DNA of 64,000 bases from Qipengyuania sp. YIM B01966 (lineage in GTDB: Bacteria; Pseudomonadota; Alphaproteobacteria; Sphingomonadales; Sphingomonadaceae), in NCBI RefSeq assembly GCF_016461955.1, contig NZ_JADMNM010000003.1, forward strand, positions 86,846 through 150,845, in the 5' to 3' direction. A program made the translations under genes and the position numbers. Position 1 is the stretch's first letter. Each line of letters starts with the position of its first letter. Shown one piece after another: positions 18,388 to 26,903 of this stretch. Under the pieces are notes generated by a model. The model worked only from the letters and a program-made list of their open reading frames with translations, had not been told where the DNA came from and ran no database searches.

Positions 18388-19638
18388 ATGCCTGATACTG
18401 CTCTCATGCCGATCGCCGGTGCCGTCGATCCGGTTCCCGTGGCGCGTGCCATCACCCCGCGCGCCGATGGCCGCATCGATCTGATCGGCCTGCCGCGGGC
18501 TGAGATTGCGGAATTGTTCTCCGATGCGGGGCTCGATGCGAAGGCGGCAAAGCTTCGGGCCAAGCAGGTGTATCACTGGCTATATCACCGCGGCGCTACC
18601 GAGTTTGCCGCCATGACCGACATCGCCAAGTCGATGCGCCCGTGGCTGACCGAACGCTTCGTGATTGGCCGGCCCGAGGTGGTCGAAGCGCAGCATTCCA
18701 CCGACGGCACGCGCAAATGGCTGCTGCGGACCGCTGACGGCCACGATTTCGAGATGGTGTTCATCCCCGACGAGACCCGCGGCACGCTGTGCGTGTCGAG
18801 CCAGGTCGGCTGCACGCTCAACTGCCGGTTCTGCCATACCGGGACGATGCAACTGGTCCGCAACCTGACGCCCGGCGAAATCGTCGGCCAGGTAATGCTC
18901 GCTCGCGATGCGCTTGGCGAATGGCCGCGCGGCCGGATGGACTTCGAGATCGAGGATGCCGAGGACGAAACCGTCGGACGCTACAGCGCCGATGGCCGCC
19001 TGCTGACCAACATCGTGATGATGGGCATGGGCGAGCCGCTGTATAATTTCGACCATGTGAAGCAAGCGCTGCGTCTCGTGATGGACGGCGACGGGCTCGG
19101 CCTGTCGCGCCGGCGGATTACACTTTCGACCAGCGGCGTGGTGCCGATGATGGAACGCTGCGGCGAAGAAATCGGAGTCAATCTCGCCGTCTCGCTGCAC
19201 GCGGTGACCAAGGACGTGCGCGACGAGATCGTTCCGCTCAACCGCAAATATGGCATCGAGGAACTGCTCGCCGCCTGCGCCGCCTATCCCGGTGCGTCGA
19301 ATGCGCGGCGGATCACCTTCGAATATGTCATGCTGAAGGACAAGAACGATAGCGACGAGGACGCGCGCGAGCTTGTCCGCCTGCTGAAGGCCTACAAGCT
19401 GCCGGCCAAGGTCAACCTGATCCCGTTCAACCCATGGCCCGGCGCGCCGTATGAATGTTCGACGCCGGACCGCGTGCGTCGCTTTGCCGAAATCGTCTTC
19501 GAAGCTGGCATCAGCGCCCCCGTCCGGACCCCTCGAGGGCGTGATATCGACGCCGCGTGCGGCCAGCTGAGGACAGCAGCGGAAAAGAAAAGCCGCGCTC
19601 AGCGCGACCGCGAGGCGGCTGGTGCGCTGACGGCCTGA
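18388..19638 (+). CDS. rlmN: dual-specificity 23S rRNA A2503 / tRNA A37 C2-methyltransferase
   Basis: Radical-SAM enzyme that methylates C2 of A2503 in 23S rRNA and A37 in some tRNAs. The 416-residue chain has the radical-SAM cysteines in [16 protein letters not shown] (C142, C146, C149), the SAM-binding [27 protein letters not shown] and the C-terminal [12 protein letters not shown] with the methyl-carrying Cys. These features separate it from the Cfr resistance enzymes. The C-terminal tail after AACGQL is Lys/Arg rich and variable. It is divergent from the beta-barrel gene. Confidence 0.97.
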   Translation: MPDTALMPIAGAVDPVPVARAITPRADGRIDLIGLPRAEIAELFSDAGLDAKAAKLRAKQVYHWLYHRGATEFAAMTDIAKSMRPWLTERFVIGRPEVVEAQHSTDGTRKWLLRTADGHDFEMVFIPDETRGTLCVSSQVGCTLNCRFCHTGTMQLVRNLTPGEIVGQVMLARDALGEWPRGRMDFEIEDAEDETVGRYSADGRLLTNIVMMGMGEPLYNFDHVKQALRLVMDGDGLGLSRRRITLSTSGVVPMMERCGEEIGVNLAVSLHAVTKDVRDEIVPLNRKYGIEELLAACAAYPGASNARRITFEYVMLKDKNDSDEDARELVRLLKAYKLPAKVNLIPFNPWPGAPYECSTPDRVRRFAEIVFEAGISAPVRTPRGRDIDAACGQLRTAAEKKSRAQRDREAAGALTA

Positions 19639-19696
19639 TGGGCAGTTTAGCGTACTGATGGCTCCGTTCACCGAGCTTTTGCAGAACCAATGTTTT

Positions 19697-19711
19697 GTTC
19701 ATCTGCGGTTC
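19697..19711 (+). promoter_or_regulatory. possible LexA-type box upstream of the glycine-zipper gene
   Basis: GTTCATCTGCGGTTC matches GTTC-N7-GTTC exactly and lies 46 bases before the next start codon. It also forms part of a 9-base perfect inverted repeat (TTTTGTTCA 19693-19701, TGAACAAAA 19720-19728). One or two chance matches to the 8 fixed bases are expected in a window this size, so this is only a candidate. Confidence 0.35.
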
Positions 19712-19757
19712 GGGGCGGCTGAACAAAATGGTCTCCAACACATCAAGGAGCCAAGAA

Positions 19758-20138
19758 ATGATCAAGCAGGGTCTTATCGCCATCAGCGCGGCCGCCATGG
19801 CTGTGACCGCCACCCCCGCCCTGGCCGATCCGCCGTCCTGGGCGCCGGCGCATGGCCGCCGGGCGCATGAACGCCAGGCAATGTACGACAGTTACGGCCG
19901 CTATTACGAGCCGCGCCGGATCGAAAGCAGCCGCCAGATGTGGCGCGGCGACGACGGCCGCTATTATTGCCGACGCCAGAACGGCACCACGGGCCTTGTC
20001 ATCGGGGCTGGCCTCGGCGCCCTTGCCGGGCATCAGATCGCCGGGCGGGGCAACCGCACGGTCGGCGCGGTCGTCGGCGGGGCCGCTGGGGCGCTGCTGG
20101 GCCGTGAAATCGCTAGGGGCAGCCTCAGCTGCCGTTAA
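19758..20138 (+). CDS. glycine-zipper 2TM surface protein
   Basis: A 126-residue exported protein. The signal peptide MIKQGLIAISAAAMAVTATPALA is followed by a Tyr/Arg-rich segment (MYDSYGRYYEPRRI) and a C-terminal glycine zipper, TGLVIGAGLGALAGHQIAG plus TVGAVVGGAAGALLGREIA, typical of the Gly-zipper_2TM / SlyB-like outer-membrane family. The ATG has AAGGAG 7 bases upstream. Such proteins are often envelope-stress responsive; the possible LexA-type site upstream would be unusual for the family. Confidence 0.85.
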   Translation: MIKQGLIAISAAAMAVTATPALADPPSWAPAHGRRAHERQAMYDSYGRYYEPRRIESSRQMWRGDDGRYYCRRQNGTTGLVIGAGLGALAGHQIAGRGNRTVGAVVGGAAGALLGREIARGSLSCR

Positions 20139-20175
20139 ACCGCTTCTCCCGCTTCCCTCGATGGGAAGGGGTCGC

Positions 20176-20220
20176 AAGGACAGGCCGGCAGGAAAACGCT
20201 TCTGCCGGTCTTGTCTTGTC
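20176..20220 (+). terminator. probable terminator of the glycine-zipper gene
   Basis: CCGGCAG (20185-20191) pairs with CTGCCGG (20202-20208), and the flanking GACA/TTGTC extends the stem with a bulge. The 3' side is T-rich (TCTTGTCTTGTCTTAA). A small CTTCCC/GGGAAG hairpin lies just before it. Confidence 0.5.
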
Positions 20221-20276
20221 TTAAATGAGAGTCAGGCGCCTTTTTTCCGTCAAGAATCTCTGCTCAATCACAGGTC

Positions 20277-21077
20277 ATGCCACAGGCACCCGAAACCCTG
20301 CGAACCTGTGACCGGATTGCGCGGCAGGCGGTGTTGGTGACCGGCGGGGCAGAAAGGATTGGCGCGGCGATTGCCCGCCGCTTTGGCGATGCCGGTTGGC
20401 ACGTTGTCATCCATTATCGCCGCTCGCACGACGCCGCAGCGGCGCTGGCAGCCACGCTACCATCGGCTGAAATCGTCGCCTGCGACCTCGCCGATAGTGC
20501 GGCGGTAGCGGCAATGATGGATGCACTTGCCCCGCGTCTGGCCGACTGGCGCGCCCTGATCTGCAATGCGAGCGTGTTCGAGGCCGACGAGGCGACGGCG
20601 CTCGATCCCGCGACCTTCACCCGCGCGATGGCGGTCAATGCACGCGCGCCGGCGCAGCTTGCCCAGGCCTATCTCGCCGCGGCACGCTCCGCAGCCGGGC
20701 GCCGGGTCATTCAACTCGCCGATCAGAAGCTCGCCAATCCCAATCCCGATTTCTTCAGCTACACGATGAGCAAGCACGCATTGGCCGCCACGGTGCCAAT
20801 GCTGGCGATGGGTGCGGCCGGGCCAGGCGATCGGGTATATGCGCTCGCGCCGGGCGCGATCCTGCCGAGCCACGACCAGAGCGAGGACGAGGCCGAGCGT
20901 TCGCACCGGATGAACCTTCTTGCTCGGCGCACTGGCGCGGATGAGGTCGCCGATGCGTGCCTGTTCCTGGCCCAAGGACATCTCGCCAGCGGGCAAACGC
21001 TCTATGTCGATAGCGGGCAGCATCTGCTGTGCCAGCCGCGCGACATCATCTATCTCGAGCGGGCGGCCCGCGCATGA
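20277..21077 (+). CDS. SDR oxidoreductase, pteridine-reductase (FolM)-like
   Basis: A 266-residue short-chain dehydrogenase. The cofactor motif VLVTGGAERIGAAIARRF resembles the GGARRIG of FolM/PTR1 rather than the usual TGxxxGIG. ICNASVFEAD replaces the normal NNAG, as in pteridine reductases. The catalytic dyad is in FSYTMSKHALA (Tyr-x3-Lys), and the C terminus has LASGQTLYVDSGQHL. The likely reaction is NADPH-dependent reduction of dihydromonapterin, dihydrobiopterin or a related pterin. The stop overlaps the cfa ATG (ATGA), so the two are coupled, although no functional link is obvious. Confidence 0.8.
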   Translation: MPQAPETLRTCDRIARQAVLVTGGAERIGAAIARRFGDAGWHVVIHYRRSHDAAAALAATLPSAEIVACDLADSAAVAAMMDALAPRLADWRALICNASVFEADEATALDPATFTRAMAVNARAPAQLAQAYLAAARSAAGRRVIQLADQKLANPNPDFFSYTMSKHALAATVPMLAMGAAGPGDRVYALAPGAILPSHDQSEDEAERSHRMNLLARRTGADEVADACLFLAQGHLASGQTLYVDSGQHLLCQPRDIIYLERAARA

Positions 21078-22300
21078 GCGGCGCGCTGTTCGATCGATTG
21101 ATTGGCCGCAATATCAGGCAGGGCGTGCTGCGCGTCACCCATGCCAACGGCCGCCGCGCGGTGTTTGGCACCGCGTACCGCTCGTATCCCGAAGTCGCCG
21201 TGCGCTTCACCGATGCCCGCGTGACGCGCGATATCCTGCTCGACCCGCGGATCGGCGCGGCTGAAGCGTTCATGGACGGTCGGCTCGTGCTCGAACAGGG
21301 CGGGATCATGGAGCTCGTGGAATTGCTCCGTGCCAACGCGCCGTGGGAAGCCGGCGGCGATCTGCGCGCGCCGTCCCCCTGGCGGCAGCTGACCAACCGC
21401 GTTGCCTTCGGCGCGGAAAGCGTCAACCAGGCGCTCAGTTCGCGGCGCAATGCTGCCCATCACTACGATATCGGCAACGCGCTCTACCAGTTGATGCTCG
21501 ACCCCGAGCATATGCAATATAGCTGCGCCTACTGGCCACGCGAAGCGATGACGCTGGGCGAAGCGCAAGAGGCGAAGCTGGCGCATATTGCCGCCAAGCT
21601 GGCCCTGGCGCCCGGCCAGAATGTGCTCGACATTGGCTGCGGCTGGGGCGGCATGGCCATCTTTCTGGCGCGCCATCACGGGGTGCGCGTTCATGGCATT
21701 ACCCTCAGCTCCGAGCAGCTTGTCCTCGCTCGCCAGCGCGCCGATGCAGCGGGTGTGGGCGATCGCGTGCGGTTCGATCTGATCGATTATCGCGAGCTGG
21801 CCGCCAGCGGAGCGAAATATGACCGCATCGTCTCGGTCGGAATGTTCGAGCATGTTGGCCGACCGCAATTTCCCACTTTCTTCCGCGCCTGCGCCCGGCT
21901 GCTCACCGGCGACGGGGTGATGCTGCTGCACACGATCGGGCGGATGGGCGCGCCGGGCAGCACCGACGCCTTCACCCGCAAGTATATCTTTCCCGGCGGC
22001 TACATTCCCGCCCTGTCTGAAACCCTCGCCGCGAGCGAGACGGCGCGGCTGATCGTTACCGATGTCGAAACGCTGCGCCTGCATTACGCGCGAACCCTGC
22101 GCGCGTGGTACGCGAATTGCCTCGCCCATCGGGTGGAGATCGAGCGGCTGTTCGATGCCCGGTTCTTCCGGATGTGGACGTTCTATCTCGCCGGCGCCAC
22201 CGCGGCCTTCGAACATGGCGGGATGTGCAATTATCAGATCCAGTATGCGCGCAACCGCTATTCGCTGCCAACAACGCGTGAATATCTGGCCAATTCTTGA
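21074..22300 (+). CDS. cfa: cyclopropane-fatty-acyl-phospholipid synthase family methyltransferase
   Basis: Transfers a methylene group from SAM to the cis double bond of membrane phospholipid acyl chains. The 408-residue chain has an N-terminal lipid-binding part and the catalytic domain with HHYDIGNALYQLMLDPEHMQYSC, the SAM motif VLDIGCGWGGMAIFLA, GITLSSEQLVLARQRA and IVSVGMFEHVGRPQF, all characteristic of the family. The C terminus includes AFEHGGMCNYQIQYARNR. The ATG overlaps the SDR stop. It could also act on other unsaturated chains, but the motif set is that of true Cfa. Confidence 0.93.
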   Translation: MSGALFDRLIGRNIRQGVLRVTHANGRRAVFGTAYRSYPEVAVRFTDARVTRDILLDPRIGAAEAFMDGRLVLEQGGIMELVELLRANAPWEAGGDLRAPSPWRQLTNRVAFGAESVNQALSSRRNAAHHYDIGNALYQLMLDPEHMQYSCAYWPREAMTLGEAQEAKLAHIAAKLALAPGQNVLDIGCGWGGMAIFLARHHGVRVHGITLSSEQLVLARQRADAAGVGDRVRFDLIDYRELAASGAKYDRIVSVGMFEHVGRPQFPTFFRACARLLTGDGVMLLHTIGRMGAPGSTDAFTRKYIFPGGYIPALSETLAASETARLIVTDVETLRLHYARTLRAWYANCLAHRVEIERLFDARFFRMWTFYLAGATAAFEHGGMCNYQIQYARNRYSLPTTREYLANS

Positions 22301-22409
22301 CCTACTGTCGCAGCCGCCACCCCGTTCGGCGCAAACTTCGTTGAATTTCGGCACTTTATCTCCGGATGCCGGTTGGAATTTCGACGGGACAAGCAAAACG
22401 AGGATGACC

Positions 22410-22709
22410 ATGGCCAACCAGAACCAAGGCGGCGGGACGAATGACCGCAACAACAACAATCACAGCCAGAATCGCAATCAAGGCCAAAGCGGCTCGCGAC
22501 AGGAAAATCAGCAGGCAGGCCGTCAGGGCAATCCCGATCAGCCCCGCGACGAGGACGGACAGTTCACGTCAGGACGTTCGGATCAGCAGCAGGGCGGTCA
22601 AAACGGCGGCTCCGGTCAGCAAAACCAGCAGGACCATTCGCGCGGAAAAAATGATCAGGACCGTGACGAAGACGGTCAGTTCACATCCACAGACGGTAAC
22701 CGCAATTGA
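22410..22709 (+). CDS. Q/N/G-rich low-complexity protein with DEDGQFTS repeats
   Basis: A 99-residue, highly hydrophilic, probably disordered protein. About half the residues are Gln, Asn, Gly or Asp. A nearly exact unit occurs twice: DQPRDEDGQFTSGRSDQQ around residue 45 and DQDRDEDGQFTSTDGN at the C terminus. There is no Cys, no membrane segment and no signal peptide. Two in-frame ATGs lie 6 bases apart; I chose the second, which has GAGG at a proper distance. I recognise no family. The composition resembles desiccation/stress small proteins, but that is only an impression. Confidence 0.65.
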   Translation: MANQNQGGGTNDRNNNNHSQNRNQGQSGSRQENQQAGRQGNPDQPRDEDGQFTSGRSDQQQGGQNGGSGQQNQQDHSRGKNDQDRDEDGQFTSTDGNRN

Positions 22710-22827
22710 TTGACCGGCGCGGTGATGCCGCTGGAAGGCGGTGGCTCGGATACGGGCTGCCGCCTCCCGTTGCCCGCCTGCTCAACCCCTGTTAAGCGCG
22801 CCCGGCGCTAGACAGGAACCCACCCGC

Positions 22828-24066
22828 ATGACTTCACCTCCCCGCCCGCCGATCAGGCGCGTTGTCCTTGCATATTCCGGCGGGCTCGACACTTCGGTCA
22901 TAGCCAAGTGGCTTGAAGTGGAACGCGGGCTGGAAGTGGTGACGTTCACTGCCGATCTCGGTCAGGGTGAAGAAATCGAGCCAGCACGCGCCAAGGCGCG
23001 GGCGATGGGGATTCCTGACAAACACATTTTCATCGAAGATTTGCGCGAGGAATTCGCGCGCGACTTTGTCTTTCCTATGATGCGGGCCAATGCTCGCTAT
23101 GAAGGCGATTACCTTCTCGGCACGTCGATCGCGCGGCCGCTCATTTCGAAACGGCTGGTCGAAATCGCGCGCGAGACCAACGCTGACGCTATCGCGCATG
23201 GTGCCACCGGCAAGGGCAATGACCAGGTGCGATTCGAACTGTCGGCCTATGCGCTGGCGCCGGACATCGAGGTCATCGCACCCTGGCGCGAATGGGATCT
23301 GACAAGCCGCACCGCGCTCATCGCATGGGCCGAGAGGCACCAGATCCAGGTGCCCCGGGACAAACGCGGCGAGAGTCCGTTTTCGACCGATGCTAACCTG
23401 TTACACACCTCGTCCGAAGGCAAGGTGCTTGAGGATCCCTGGGAGGAAACCCCCGGCTATGTCTATTCGCGCACGGTCGATCCCGAAGACGCGCCTGATG
23501 CGCCCGAATATATCACCATGGGCTTTGAACGCGGTGATGGTGTCTCGCTGAACGGCGAGGCGCTGAGCCCCGCCAGCCTGCTCGCCGCGCTGAATGAACT
23601 GGGCCGCAAGCATGGCATCGGCCGGCTCGATCTGGTGGAGAACCGCTTTGTCGGCATGAAATCGCGCGGGATGTACGAGACACCGGGAGGCGAAATTTAC
23701 GCCCGCGCTCATCGTGGGATCGAACAGATCACGCTCGACCGCGGTGCCGCGCACCTCAAGGACGAGCTGATGCCGCGCTATGCCGAGCTGATCTATAACG
23801 GATTGTGGTTCAGCCCCGAGCGCGAGATGCTGCAGGCGGCAATCGATCTCAGCGAGGAACGCGTGAATGGTGAGGTCCGCCTGAAGCTTTACAAGGGGTT
23901 GGCGCAGGTGGTTGGCCGCCGGTCACCCGACAGCCTCTATTCCGAAGCGCACGTCACCTTCGAGGACGATGCCGGCGCCTATGACCAGCACGACGCGGAA
24001 GGGTTCATCAAGCTGAACGCGCTGCGGCTGCGACTCTTGGCCAAACGGGACCGAGCGTCGCACTGA
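22828..24066 (+). CDS. argG: argininosuccinate synthase
   Basis: Joins citrulline and aspartate with ATP in arginine synthesis. The 412-residue chain begins with the PP-loop [17 protein letters not shown] (about residues 13-29), then the characteristic [40 protein letters not shown] and [20 protein letters not shown]. The frame is open 29 codons upstream, but [16 protein letters not shown] is the natural start. A pair of DnaA-box-like 9-mers and a hairpin lie just after the stop. No other arg genes are close. Confidence 0.97.
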   Translation: MTSPPRPPIRRVVLAYSGGLDTSVIAKWLEVERGLEVVTFTADLGQGEEIEPARAKARAMGIPDKHIFIEDLREEFARDFVFPMMRANARYEGDYLLGTSIARPLISKRLVEIARETNADAIAHGATGKGNDQVRFELSAYALAPDIEVIAPWREWDLTSRTALIAWAERHQIQVPRDKRGESPFSTDANLLHTSSEGKVLEDPWEETPGYVYSRTVDPEDAPDAPEYITMGFERGDGVSLNGEALSPASLLAALNELGRKHGIGRLDLVENRFVGMKSRGMYETPGGEIYARAHRGIEQITLDRGAAHLKDELMPRYAELIYNGLWFSPEREMLQAAIDLSEERVNGEVRLKLYKGLAQVVGRRSPDSLYSEAHVTFEDDAGAYDQHDAEGFIKLNALRLRLLAKRDRASH

Positions 24067-24195
24067 GCGCCGCGACAGGCCGTTGAGTTATCCATCCTTG
24101 TCCACCGCCTATTCGGCGCGCGGTGGATAAGTCGGGCCCCAAATGATTGCGCGACGCGGTCGAGGGGCGCAGTCTTCAGAGGTCGGAAGCACGGA

Positions 24196-24378
24196 TTGAG
24201 CGTCGAAGATCAGCCTAACGGTTTGAGATTTAACGGAAAGTTCTGCGCGGAAGATATGGTGGCAACTGTCCACGCATTCTTCGAGAATGCCATGCGGAAG
24301 GCTCTGTCCGGAAGCACGGCGGTCGATGACTGGAAAGCGAGCAAGCCATCATCGGCCCCGAAAGCAGGCGGCCAGTAG
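24196..24378 (+). CDS. possible small protein, 60 residues, uncertain
   Basis: A TTG-started frame coding for a mixed-charge chain with a plausible amphipathic helix (MVATVHAFFENAMRKAL) and a Ser/Lys/Ala-rich tail. An AGAGGTCGGAAG stretch upstream could serve as ribosome site. The base composition is visibly less GC-rich than the neighbours. Against it: rare start, no recognisable family, and the region is also rich in hairpins (for example GCATTC-TTCGA-GAATGC at 24274-24290), so it may belong to a non-coding element continuing to 24.65 kb. Confidence 0.3.
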   Translation: MSVEDQPNGLRFNGKFCAEDMVATVHAFFENAMRKALSGSTAVDDWKASKPSSAPKAGGQ

Positions 24379-24828
24379 TGCGATGACCGGTTCGCCGGCC
24401 CATCAAATGGCTCGGTTTCAGGCCAGGGGGCTTCGGGATCAGGCGACAACGCGCAGTCCCTCGTGGACTGCTGCGGGAAACCCGATTTCGGATGCCGGCG
24501 CGAGCGCCGGGACATGAAGGATCGGCTGCGAGCCTCGGTTCGTACGATCCGCGCCTTTTCGGAGGCGGCGTGCCGGATGCCAAGCACCTCTCTAGGGAGG
24601 TCCACGCGTCGGTAAGAGTGGGGTCGGCAGCAATGCCGGCCCCATTTGCGTTATCCTGACAGGACCTAGAATCACGGAACAACCCCGCGATTCGGCCGTT
24701 GGACCGGCGCGTGTGGCGCGATTTATCGTGGTGCTTTCAGGTGAAATCAGGTTGAATCGTTCCTGCCGCAGGTCAGGCTGTGCTCTGGCCGGTGCCGGGG
24801 CCTTTGGGGCAGGCGTAGAAGCGCCGCA
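24379..24828 (+). other. 450-base intergenic stretch with a row of stable hairpins; possible structured RNA
   Basis: I see no convincing gene in either strand. In order, the stretch holds perfect or near-perfect hairpins: GCAGTCC-CTCGT-GGACTGC (24453-24471), CCGGCG-CGAG-CGCCGG (24495-24510), GGATCG...CGATCC (24519-24550), ACCTC-TCTAGG-GAGGT (24586-24601) and GGGGTCGGC-AGCAAT-GCCGGCCCC (24620-24643). The row and its spacing look like an RNA of 200-300 nt ending near 24650, but I cannot match it to RNase P, tmRNA, SRP or 6S RNA. The last hairpin is followed by only a short T-run. From 24650 to the rlpA start I see nothing specific. Confidence 0.35.
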
Positions 24829-25404
24829 ATGGTTTGCAAGCTCATCATGCCCCGCACCCACCGGCCGCTATTTGCAGCTGCGTCGGCTGCGCTGATCGCC
24901 CTTCCCAGCATAGCTGGTGCACCCGCCCATGCGGAGCAACGAGTCGCCCCGCGTGTGTTCAACCAGCAATTTGCCTCTTACGCGGCGCTTCCCTCTGCCC
25001 CCGCCCCGGCCGGGAACGCGGTGGACCTTCGGACGATAGTCCCTTCGGTCGAAACACAGCCGCTGGCTCCTGTCCGTGGAACAGCGCGTGATGCCGCTGC
25101 AGGCCAAGGCCGCTCGCTCGGCAGCGGCGGCGCATCGTACTATGCCGACCGGTTCCACGGCCGCCGTACGGCGAGTGGCGAGGCGTTCAACACGCACGCG
25201 CTGACCGCCGCGCACCGCACGCTGCCCTTTGGTACGCGTGTGCAGGTGACGAATCCGGCGAATGGCCGTTCGGTGGTGGTGCGGATAAATGATCGCGGAC
25301 CCTTCCATGGTGGGCGCGTGATCGACCTGTCGCGCTCGGCGGCCGAGCGTCTCGGGATCGTTGCACGCGGTCACGGGCAGGTGCAGCTCGCCATCGTCGA
25401 CTGA
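24829..25404 (+). CDS. RlpA-like septal ring lytic transglycosylase (DPBB domain)
   Basis: A 191-residue exported protein. A signal peptide ([23 protein letters not shown]) leads to a linker and the C-terminal double-psi beta-barrel of Rlp[50 protein letters not shown] in pieces, the catalytic-region motif [16 protein letters not shown] and AAERLGI. RlpA enzymes cleave denuded glycan strands and act at the septum or poles. There is no SPOR domain, so septal targeting is uncertain. The start may be the ATG at 24829 or the one at 24847; neither has a clear ribosome site. Confidence 0.85.
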   Translation: MVCKLIMPRTHRPLFAAASAALIALPSIAGAPAHAEQRVAPRVFNQQFASYAALPSAPAPAGNAVDLRTIVPSVETQPLAPVRGTARDAAAGQGRSLGSGGASYYADRFHGRRTASGEAFNTHALTAAHRTLPFGTRVQVTNPANGRSVVVRINDRGPFHGGRVIDLSRSAAERLGIVARGHGQVQLAIVD

Positions 25405-25423
25405 CGATCCAGCCGCAGAACGC

Positions 25424-25461
25424 AAAAGGGCCCGGGCACGCCAATGTGCCCGGGCCCTTAT
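25424..25461. terminator. bidirectional terminator between rlpA and the ATP synthase operon
   Basis: A perfect 14-base-pair stem, AAGGGCCCGGGCAC (25426-25439) and GTGCCCGGGCCCTT (25446-25459), with a 6-base loop. A-rich sequence flanks the left side (TTTT on the minus strand) and TTATT the right, so it can stop transcription from both convergent units. Confidence 0.9.
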
Positions 25462-25478
25462 TGCGTGCTGAGAGCAGA

Positions 25479-26090
25479 TCAGATGCCGGCGATGACCCGA
25501 TCGGCCAGTGACCGGTCCGCATCGGCACCGTGATGCGCCGCAATCAGCTGCTTTGACGCTGCCGCAGCGGCGGTGGCGGCGCGCTGGCGGACTTCTTCGA
25601 CCGCGCTGCGCTCGGCGGCGGCGATCTTGTCTTCTGCCATCCGCTGACGCCGGGCAACTATCGCCGCGCCATCTTCCTCCGCCTTGGCAAGGATGCCGTC
25701 AGCTTCCTTGCGCGCGGTATCGAGCATCGCCGCTGCGTCCTTTTCGGCATTGGCGATCTTAGTCTGGTATTCCTGCCGCAGCGCTTCTGCCTCGGCGCGC
25801 AATTGCCTCGCTTCGTCGAGCTGCTGACGGATGGCGGCAATTTTATTGTCGAGCCCGCCGACAACCATCTGCGGCACCTTCTTCCACAGCATGATGGCGA
25901 TCAGCACCGCCATCGCCAGCGCCACAACCTGGAACGGGGCGAGCCCCCACAATTCCGGCTGCGGATGCGCTGCGCCATGCGGCTGTTCGACCGTCGCAAC
26001 CGTGCCGGCAGCGGGCGCGGTATGGCCCATCGCCGCCTGATCGTCCGGCGCTCCGGTGCCGACGGTGGTGGTAGTCGTGGCTTCAGCCAT
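25479..26090 (-). CDS. atpF: F0F1 ATP synthase subunit b
   Basis: Peripheral-stalk subunit, 203 residues. It has an Ala/Thr/Gly-rich N-terminal extension, one membrane helix (FQVVALAMAVLIAIMLW, about residues 50-67) and a long, charged, Ala-rich coiled coil (AAIRQQLDEARQLRAEAEAL onward) that reaches F1. It is the last gene of the operon and its start overlaps the b' gene by 8 bases. Together b and b' replace the b2 homodimer of E. coli, as in photosynthetic bacteria and many alphaproteobacteria. Confidence 0.92.
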   Translation of the reverse strand: MAEATTTTTVGTGAPDDQAAMGHTAPAAGTVATVEQPHGAAHPQPELWGLAPFQVVALAMAVLIAIMLWKKVPQMVVGGLDNKIAAIRQQLDEARQLRAEAEALRQEYQTKIANAEKDAAAMLDTARKEADGILAKAEEDGAAIVARRQRMAEDKIAAAERSAVEEVRQRAATAAAAASKQLIAAHHGADADRSLADRVIAGI

Positions 26091-26577
26091 GATGCATCGC
26101 TTCCTTTACGGCCGCCTGCGCCTGAGCCGCCGGAACTTGCACACCGGCCAGCCGATGGACGATGTCCTGCGCGGCCTCAGCAGCGACCGTCTCGATTTCG
26201 GACAGCGCCTGGTCGCGCGATGCGCCGATGCGCGCATCGGCATCGGCAAGTTGCGCGTCGAAACGGGTCTGCGCCTCGCTCAGGCGCGTCTCGTTACGGC
26301 GCCCGGCTTCGGCCTTGGCTTCGGCCACCAGTGCCTGGGCGTTGGCGCGGCTTGCGTTTTCCCGCAGCCGCCAGGCTTCTTCCTCGCGATCGGCCTGCTC
26401 GCGCGCGGCCTGCGCGGCAGCAAGGTCGGACGCGATCTGCGTATCGCGCTGACTTACAGTATCGACCACCTTGGGCACCATGCCTCTGCCGACGATGAAG
26501 AACAGCGCGCCGAAAATCAGCAGCAGCCAGAAGATCTGGCTGGAATAGGTTTCGGCGAGTTGGGCTATCTGAGGCAT
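26083..26577 (-). CDS. F0F1 ATP synthase subunit b'
   Basis: A 164-residue stator subunit. MPQIAQLAETYSSQIFWLLL is typical of b' chains, with one membrane helix (IFWLLLIFGALFFIVGRGM) followed by a long alpha-helical region rich in Ala, Glu and Arg (ASDLAAAQAAREQADREEEA). It pairs with subunit b to form the heterodimeric peripheral stalk. It sits between atpE and atpF in the order a-c-b'-b. Confidence 0.92.
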   Translation of the reverse strand: MPQIAQLAETYSSQIFWLLLIFGALFFIVGRGMVPKVVDTVSQRDTQIASDLAAAQAAREQADREEEAWRLRENASRANAQALVAEAKAEAGRRNETRLSEAQTRFDAQLADADARIGASRDQALSEIETVAAEAAQDIVHRLAGVQVPAAQAQAAVKEAMHHG

Positions 26578-26639
26578 CGGTGGTTACATCCAGCGACAAT
26601 GTCGGCGGGCCGGCGAGTGTCCCCGCCGGCCCGGTACAA

Positions 26640-26867
26640 TCAGGCGACGAAGATCAGGATCATCGCGACGACGAAGGCGAGCAGGCCGAGAAGTTCGGCA
26701 GCCGCGAAGCCGATGAACAGACGGCCCTGCTGGCCATCGGCCGCACCCGGGTTGCGCAGTGCGCTTTCGAGGAACGAGCCGAAAACGTTGCCGACGCCGA
26801 TCGCCGCCATGCCTGCACCAATGGCCGCGAGACCGGCCCCAACCAGCTTGGCTGCTTCAGTTTCCAT
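26640..26867 (-). CDS. atpE: F0F1 ATP synthase subunit c
   Basis: A 75-residue proteolipid of the rotor ring. It has two hydrophobic helices joined by the polar loop SALRNPGAADGQQGR. The first helix carries the packing motif GAGLAAIGAGMAAIGVG, and the second the proton-binding Glu58 in GFAAAELLGLLAF. Glu followed by Leu-Leu rather than the more usual Ala-Thr is a small local variation. Position in the operon and length fit. Confidence 0.97.
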   Translation of the reverse strand: METEAAKLVGAGLAAIGAGMAAIGVGNVFGSFLESALRNPGAADGQQGRLFIGFAAAELLGLLAFVVAMILIFVA

Positions 26868-26903
26868 TGTCAGAACTCCTTGGATTAAATCGTTGAAAAC
26901 AAA

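Noticed and set aside
24379-24660. RNase P RNA or tmRNA
   Set aside because: I looked for the GAGGAAAGTCC and ACAGAAA signatures of RNase P and for the tmRNA tag (AANDN-like) and tRNA-like ends, and found none. The only similarity (GGTAAGAG) is too short.
24210-24682. Minus-strand frames of 131 and 150 codons in the argG-rlpA spacer
   Set aside because: Composition is Arg/Pro/Ser-rich without any motif, and the two overlap each other in different frames.
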